A DNA stretch of 64,000 nucleotides from Pseudomonadota bacterium (GTDB taxonomy: Bacteria; Pseudomonadota; Gammaproteobacteria; UBA9339): positions 57,967 through 121,966 of the forward strand of contig JAJXWM010000003.1 in NCBI GenBank assembly GCA_021781615.1, written 5' to 3'. Under the pieces are notes generated by a model, which made no database searches, was not told where the DNA came from, and saw nothing but the letters and a program-made list of their open reading frames with translations. Made by a program: the position numbers and the translations under genes. Shown here piece by piece: positions 59,530-64,000 of the stretch (within the stretch, counting starts at the first letter, position 1; the number at the start of each line of letters is the position of its first letter).

Positions 59530-61692
59530 TTACCAAATCGTACGACCAAATGTAGTTATCAATCTCCCCCTCATATTAGCAGTAACCCCTGGATTTCTAA
59601 CCAACCATCGAAGAAGCTCCAAACTGCCCTCTCCTAAAGCTAAATTTCTAAAAAACATCTGCGTCACTAAGTCTGCTCGGACCATTACACCAACCCCTTG
59701 ATCTCTAATAAGCCATTGGGCAAATTTTAAACCACCATCCCCTAACTCTAATCCTCTTACAAGCATCTGCGACACTAATCTTGCTCGTCCCGTCACAGCA
59801 ACCTCTGGAGTTCTAATCAGCCATTGGGCAAGCTCCAAACCGCCATCTCCTAAAGCTAAATCTCTATCAAGCATCAGCACCACTAAGTTTACTCGGACAT
59901 TCACATCAACCCCTTGATCTCTAATAAGCCATTGGGCAAATTTTAAACCACCATCCCCTAACTCTAATCCTCTTTCAAGCATCTGCCGCAGGACCGTCAC
60001 ATCAACACCTTGATCTCTAATCAAGCGTTGAGCAAGCTCCAAACCGCCCTCTCCTAAAGCTAAATTTCTAAAAATCATAATATATGCTAAGTTTGCTCGG
60101 ACCGTCACAGCAACCTCTGGAGCTCTAATCATCCCTTGAGCAAGCTCCAAACCGCCATCTTCTAAAGCTAAATCTCTCATAATCATATAAGCTGCTAAGT
60201 TTGCTCGGACCGTCACAGCAACCTCTGGAGCTCTAATCAGCCATTGGGCAATCTCCAAACCGCCCTCTCCTAAAGCTAAATTTCTAATAAGCATCTGCGT
60301 CACTAAGTCTGCTCGGACCTTCACATCAACCCCTTGAGCTCTAATAAGCCATTGGGCAAATTTCAAACACTCTAATCCTCTTACAAGCATCTGCGTCACT
60401 AAGCCTGCTCGGAGCGTCACATCAACACCTTGATCTCTAATCAAGCCTTGAGCAAGCTCCCAACCGCCCTCTCTAAACATCTGCGTCACTAAGTCTGCTC
60501 GGACCGTCACATCAACACCTTGATCTCTAATCAAGCCTTGAGCAAGTTCCCAACCGCCCTCTCTAAACATCTGCGTCACTAAGTCTGCTCGGACCGTCAC
60601 ATCAACACCTTGATCTCTAATCAAGCGTTGAGCAAGCTCCAAACCGCCCTTTCCTAAAGGTAAATTTCTAATAAGCATCTGCGTCACTAAGCCTACTCGG
60701 AACTTCACAACAACACCTTGATCTCTAATCAAGCGTTGAGCAAGCCCCAAACCGCCCTTTCCTAAAGCTAAATCTCTAGCAAGCATCATCCCCACTAAGT
60801 ATGCTCGTAAATTCACAGCAACCTCTTGATCTCTAATCATCCCTTGAGCAAGCTCCAAACCGCCCTTTCCTAAAGCTAAATTTCTAAAAAGCATCTGCGT
60901 CAATAAGTCTGCTCGGGCCGTCACAGCAACCTCTTGATCTCTAATCAAGCGTTGAGCAAGCTCCAAACCGCCCTCTTCTAAAGCTAAATCTCTCATAATC
61001 ATATAAGCTGCTAAGTTTGCTCGGGCCGTCACAGCAACCTCTGGAGCTCTAATCAGCTTTTGAGCAAGTTCTAAACCCCCTTCTCCCAAATCTAAACCCC
61101 TTTCAAGCATCTCTGTTATTAATTCCGCTCGCGCGAGAACATCAATATTTTCATTTGCAATTAAAACTTGAAGGGAATCTAATATTTGTCTTTCTAGACC
61201 TAAGTTTTCTCGTAGAGCTCTGATTGCCAATATCGCCCGATCTAATTCAATATTATTTTTATTATTAATAAAATCTATAACCTTTTGCGCAAATTCTGGT
61301 TCTCTCGACCATGAATAAAGCAAATAAGAAAGGTGTTGCGAGGTTGTCTCAATTCTTGGTTTTTTACGAGGCCACATAGTCTCGTCAGAGTCCTGGTCAC
61401 GCTGACGGATATGTGTACGACTTATATCGTCAGTTTCTGAGCTATCTAACTCCACCTCTGTTCCTCCGGCAGCAGCTGCTGCCGGAGCCGCGGCCGCTGC
61501 AGCAGCCGCTGGAGCTGGAGCCATGACTACCTGAGGTGCCTGATGTAATAATGGGGGCAGATTCCGCCCAAGTCTTTCTTCCGGAGCACTACCTCTTCCA
61601 GTAGGAAAAATCGGAATACCTCTGCCACAAGCTGATGAAAAAGTAGGAAAAAACATGATACTCAAAAACATCAAATTAATAATTATCTGCAT
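59530..61692 (-). CDS. Secreted alpha-solenoid repeat protein with nuclear-localisation-like motif, 720 aa (paralogue)
   Basis: Paralogue of 35545-38601: the same signal peptide (MQIIINLMFLSIMFFPTFSSA), Gly/Pro-rich stretch, poly-Ala tract, acidic segment, and a basic cluster WPRKKPRIE at residues 107-115. About 15 units of mostly 36 residues follow, with consensus ELAQRLIRDQGVDVTVRA then DLVTQMLIRNLALGEGG. Two adjacent units are shortened (MFREGGWELAQGLI). The last unit ends MRGRLITTFGRTIW. The N-terminal 180 residues are much closer to the paralogue than the repeats are, so the repeats have diversified by internal duplication. Confidence 0.85.
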   Translation of the reverse strand: MQIIINLMFLSIMFFPTFSSACGRGIPIFPTGRGSAPEERLGRNLPPLLHQAPQVVMAPAPAAAAAAAAPAAAAAGGTEVELDSSETDDISRTHIRQRDQDSDETMWPRKKPRIETTSQHLSYLLYSWSREPEFAQKVIDFINNKNNIELDRAILAIRALRENLGLERQILDSLQVLIANENIDVLARAELITEMLERGLDLGEGGLELAQKLIRAPEVAVTARANLAAYMIMRDLALEEGGLELAQRLIRDQEVAVTARADLLTQMLFRNLALGKGGLELAQGMIRDQEVAVNLRAYLVGMMLARDLALGKGGLGLAQRLIRDQGVVVKFRVGLVTQMLIRNLPLGKGGLELAQRLIRDQGVDVTVRADLVTQMFREGGWELAQGLIRDQGVDVTVRADLVTQMFREGGWELAQGLIRDQGVDVTLRAGLVTQMLVRGLECLKFAQWLIRAQGVDVKVRADLVTQMLIRNLALGEGGLEIAQWLIRAPEVAVTVRANLAAYMIMRDLALEDGGLELAQGMIRAPEVAVTVRANLAYIMIFRNLALGEGGLELAQRLIRDQGVDVTVLRQMLERGLELGDGGLKFAQWLIRDQGVDVNVRVNLVVLMLDRDLALGDGGLELAQWLIRTPEVAVTGRARLVSQMLVRGLELGDGGLKFAQWLIRDQGVGVMVRADLVTQMFFRNLALGEGSLELLRWLVRNPGVTANMRGRLITTFGRTIW

Positions 61693-61930
61693 TTCATAGC
61701 CCTCTTCTTAAAAAAATTAATTAAATTAACCAAACTTTTTCATTACCTTATTTATAGTAATTTCCTAAAATATAGGATCAAATAATTTGCTCACTGCTAA
61801 GTTTAAAAACCTTCCTGTTGACCATCAATCTTATCTACAAAACCTTATTAAAAATCGACAGTTAAACAACAATCTCCCGTGCACTTCAATATTACTGTTA
61901 ATTATTGCATACATACATTAAGCAAACCTT
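61693..61930. repeat. Duplicated upstream region of the solenoid gene (copy 2)
   Basis: Matches 38602-38702 and 38880-39010 but lacks the ~175 bp between them. The promoter-like TTGATC...TATAAA pair is kept, so both paralogues may share regulation. Confidence 0.8.
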
Positions 61931-61962
61931 AAACGAAAAACAAATTTCGTACATGTATGCGT

Positions 61963-62052
61963 TCATAACATATGAGACTGCCTACTCATCAAATATTGGT
62001 CAGCATACTGTAAAGGAGTAAGACCTCCAAGAGAGTGATGAGGATGTGTGAT
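61963..62052 (-). pseudogene. IS3-type integrase tail fragment
   Basis: About 29 codons: HPHHSLGGLTPLQYADQYLM then a stop at 61963, the typical end of IS3-family OrfB. It abuts an IS481-type fragment. Confidence 0.6.
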
Positions 62053-62364
62053 TCATAGAGATACTTTCAATTTTCGTAGCTGCATTTCAAAGTAATAGTT
62101 GGCTTGCTGTATATGTTCTTTGGATTGGTCGTATAGAGCACAAACTTCTTCTTGTAGTGGTGTTTTTTCAGACAACTCAGAATCAACTTGAGATGGCGTT
62201 TTGCCATTTAGAGACCCATGCGGACGCTGCCAATTATAATAAAATTGCCAACACGCAAGATCTTCACGTAAACGGTCAAAGCAGCTTAAGTCAACCGTGG
62301 CATAAAATTCCTCAAGGTCTGTTTTTTGTGAACGTTCAACTTTTCCATTACTGTTAATGGACTT
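62053..62364 (-). pseudogene. IS481-type transposase C-terminal fragment
   Basis: NSNGKVERSQKTDLEEFY, then FYYNWQRPHGSLNGKTPSQV and the tail EEVCALYDQSKEHIQQANYY, ending at 62053. Different from the intact IS481 gene at 58547. It ends 6 bp before the toxin gene start, so this insertion probably truncated the 5' end of that gene. Confidence 0.75.
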
Positions 62365-62370
62365 TTTAGT

Positions 62371-63513
62371 ATGTTGGTACCGATAGTTGGGGTAGAAGGT
62401 AGCTTATATGATTCTTATTGTTCAAAGTCAGGTGCTATTTCGGGCACTGGAGGGTGTGGGTGGTGCTGTAATGGAGGATTAGGTAAAGTATATGGCGACC
62501 TAGATACTGAAGATAGTATAACTAATAAATTACAAAATTTCACAAACGCATTTTTTAAGGTCTCAAGGTATTATAGCAAACAAAATGTATGTGCAACCTA
62601 CTATACGGGAGATAAGTTTAAAGGAGAATGTATTAGCGGATTTAACTATCATGGATCAATACAGGGACGCTATGGGTCATTTTTCGGTGCTGGGGGCACA
62701 GTAATATTAACAAGTTGCCATGCTGGTTTAACTTTTTATCTATGCTATACACGAACACAAACTCATTTCTTTAATCAAGACATATTTTCAGAAATAGACT
62801 TTAAGGAGGGAGTAGAAAAGTTTACGCCCTTATTAGAAGATAGACTAAAACATGCAGAAAACACTTGGCTAGAACAAGCTTTATCTTTGGAAGCAGATCC
62901 AAACAAGTTTCGCGATTATTTAAACCAACATATTGATAAACTAAAAGACCTGTCCGAAAGGGTTATTAATAGCGATTTACCGGAGCAACTTGTAGAACAA
63001 GCTAGTAGATTGTTAGATATAATTAGGTCTGGTAAAATGACCATCAATCCTAAATTTGCCCAGGATTTTTTCAATAATGCGGCTCAATTTTATCTTTCCT
63101 GTGAGGCACTGGCAACCTTAACTGGAGGTTTTATTGTTGATGGGTTTGGGAGTATAGTCGGTTTTACATGTGGTCAGCCGATATGTGTTTTAGGAGGCGG
63201 AGGGTACGGGTTAGGAAAATCTTTGTATGATAACCTCTACTTTAGGGGGGATGGTAAGGGAAATAATGCCTATGTTCTGGGACAACCTACTGAAGTTGAT
63301 GGATATAAACCTCCTAAAAATTGGAATGGAAAGAAAGTTAAAAACCCTAATGGTCCAGGTTATGGGTGGCCCGACGATAAAGGAAGAGTATGGATGCCTA
63401 CTGGACCTAAGCCAAGTAAAGCACATGGCGGACCTCACTGGGATGTACAAAAACCTGATGGTAATTACGATAACGTTTATCCCGGAGGTAAAATTAGATT
63501 GGGGAAAAGTTAA
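62371..63513 (+). CDS. Polymorphic toxin type 37 protein with cysteine-rich N-terminus
   Basis: 380 aa as read. The first ~35 residues (VEGSLYDSYCSKSGAISGTG, GCGWCC) share the C-x-x-K-S-G and C-x-x-CC pattern of the peptides at 39327 and 39836. A glycine-rich hydrophobic segment (YGSFFGAGGTVILTSCHAGL) and a helical middle part follow, then a second Gly/hydrophobic segment near residues 245-285. The C-terminal ~55 residues (GPGYGWPDDKGRVWMPTG, AHGGPHWDVQ, YDNVYPGGK) match, from memory, the polymorphic toxin type 37 domain, a predicted nuclease. An IS remnant abuts the start and no ribosome binding site is seen, so the true N-terminus (leader) may be lost. Confidence 0.75.
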   Translation: MLVPIVGVEGSLYDSYCSKSGAISGTGGCGWCCNGGLGKVYGDLDTEDSITNKLQNFTNAFFKVSRYYSKQNVCATYYTGDKFKGECISGFNYHGSIQGRYGSFFGAGGTVILTSCHAGLTFYLCYTRTQTHFFNQDIFSEIDFKEGVEKFTPLLEDRLKHAENTWLEQALSLEADPNKFRDYLNQHIDKLKDLSERVINSDLPEQLVEQASRLLDIIRSGKMTINPKFAQDFFNNAAQFYLSCEALATLTGGFIVDGFGSIVGFTCGQPICVLGGGGYGLGKSLYDNLYFRGDGKGNNAYVLGQPTEVDGYKPPKNWNGKKVKNPNGPGYGWPDDKGRVWMPTGPKPSKAHGGPHWDVQKPDGNYDNVYPGGKIRLGKS

Positions 63514-63524
63514 AGGGGATTAAT

Positions 63525-63851
63525 ATGAAAAATATTCAAGTAATAGATGGTGCTGGCAACTGTACTTATCCTATATATTCTGTTTCAGAAGAAGATTTTT
63601 ATAAAATTTTTCCTGAAAAAGGCCAAGACGTCGAGTTTATTGATGATTTTACTAGTAGGGTAGGAGAAAGAGAAGCTGATAAAGTTTGTTCAAGATTATG
63701 GAAAACTGAAATACATAAAAAAAAGGTAAAAGGAATCCATGGAACCTTATTTCATGAACTAGATTATAAAAAAAAGTATTATCCAAACAAAAAAGAAAAA
63801 AATATGATAGCCATGCCTGAGTATAATGACCCCCGAAATTTAGACAACTAG
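63525..63851 (+). CDS. Putative immunity protein for the type 37 toxin
   Basis: 108 aa starting 11 bp after the toxin stop, with AAGGGGAT before ATG. The sequence (KNIQVIDGAGNCTYPIYSVS, DVEFIDDFTSR, GIHGTLFHELDYKKKYYP) is small and soluble without export signal. The location directly after a polymorphic toxin domain is the classical place of the immunity gene. Family not certain. Confidence 0.7.
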   Translation: MKNIQVIDGAGNCTYPIYSVSEEDFYKIFPEKGQDVEFIDDFTSRVGEREADKVCSRLWKTEIHKKKVKGIHGTLFHELDYKKKYYPNKKEKNMIAMPEYNDPRNLDN

Positions 63852-63979
63852 CGAAGATACAGATTCTGCCCACGAAATACCTTATACATGTTCTGTATCA
63901 GTCTGGTCGTATACGACGTAATGAGGTGAACCCAAAAGATTTATTACCGCAGTTTATCGACAAAATCCTCCTGGTTTGA
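63829..63979 (+). other. Unassigned open stretch at the window edge
   Basis: A ~50-codon frame without start overlaps the immunity gene end and reads KFRQLAKIQILPTKYLIHVL, then RNEVNPKDLLPQFIDKILLV and a stop at 63977. The composition looks coding, so it may be a gene remnant. Not recognised. Confidence 0.3.
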
Positions 63980-64000
63980 CGTATTTTACATAAAAATAAT

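Noticed and set aside
62157..62357. 66-aa rightward frame
   Set aside because: It is antisense to an IS481-type transposase fragment with clear motifs (KVERS, RPHGSLNGKTP).

Overview
The window is AT-rich DNA from a gammaproteobacterium, most likely an intracellular or host-associated member of the Legionellales (Coxiellaceae/Berkiella/Rickettsiella-like). That placement is inference. It rests on a gammaproteobacterial core (era-rnc-lepB, rlmJ, trpR and a trpR-led trp operon), on a two-component pair resembling the Lqs/Phc alpha-hydroxyketone signalling type, and on several very large or repeat-rich proteins that look like host-directed effectors. The 3' half of a tRNA-Thr(CGU) is used as an integration scar.

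Layout. 1-2065: glycogen metabolism (start of a glycogen-synthase-like glycosyltransferase and a debranching enzyme). 2529-4889: era, rnc, lepB. 5420-18702: a secreted 797-aa protein, a 654-aa protein with a segment resembling the plant IQM fold, a SagB-type nitroreductase, class II fructose-bisphosphate aldolase and a 2105-aa membrane-anchored repeat protein. 18947-21942: rlmJ between two paralogous small HTH-like proteins, then an XRE/S24-like repressor without the catalytic serine. 21908-26657: response regulator, sensor kinase, periplasmic binding protein and an exported zeta-toxin-like P-loop protein, all on one strand. 26737-34485: a complete compact tryptophan operon (trpR-E-G-D-C-F-B-A-aroF) with a recognisable promoter, a TrpR-like operator and a hairpin over the trpE ribosome binding site.

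34656-63979 is accessory DNA. It holds two paralogous secreted alpha-solenoid proteins with SV40-type basic motifs (35545-38601 and 59530-61692), cysteine-rich leader-type peptides, and a tight operon of drug-modifying-enzyme homologues (acetyltransferase, class C beta-lactamase, APH(6)). It also holds a thiol peroxidase fused to pterin-carbinolamine dehydratase, PIMT, ZIP transporter and type-4 UDG. A 5.4-kb segment bounded by two tRNA-Thr 3' fragments carries an AbiE toxin-antitoxin pair whose toxin has an amber codon and a PPOX-family gene split by an IS110 element. A Fic/Bro-N/integrase module, several IS remnants and a polymorphic toxin type 37 with its putative immunity gene follow.

Dispersed repeats tie the window together: a ~130-bp palindromic element (three copies), a 19-bp-stem hairpin element (two close copies plus two related ones), a duplicated solenoid locus with its upstream region, and a solo copy of an IS110 non-coding end. 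All assignments come from reading the sequence and from remembered family motifs; no database search was run.
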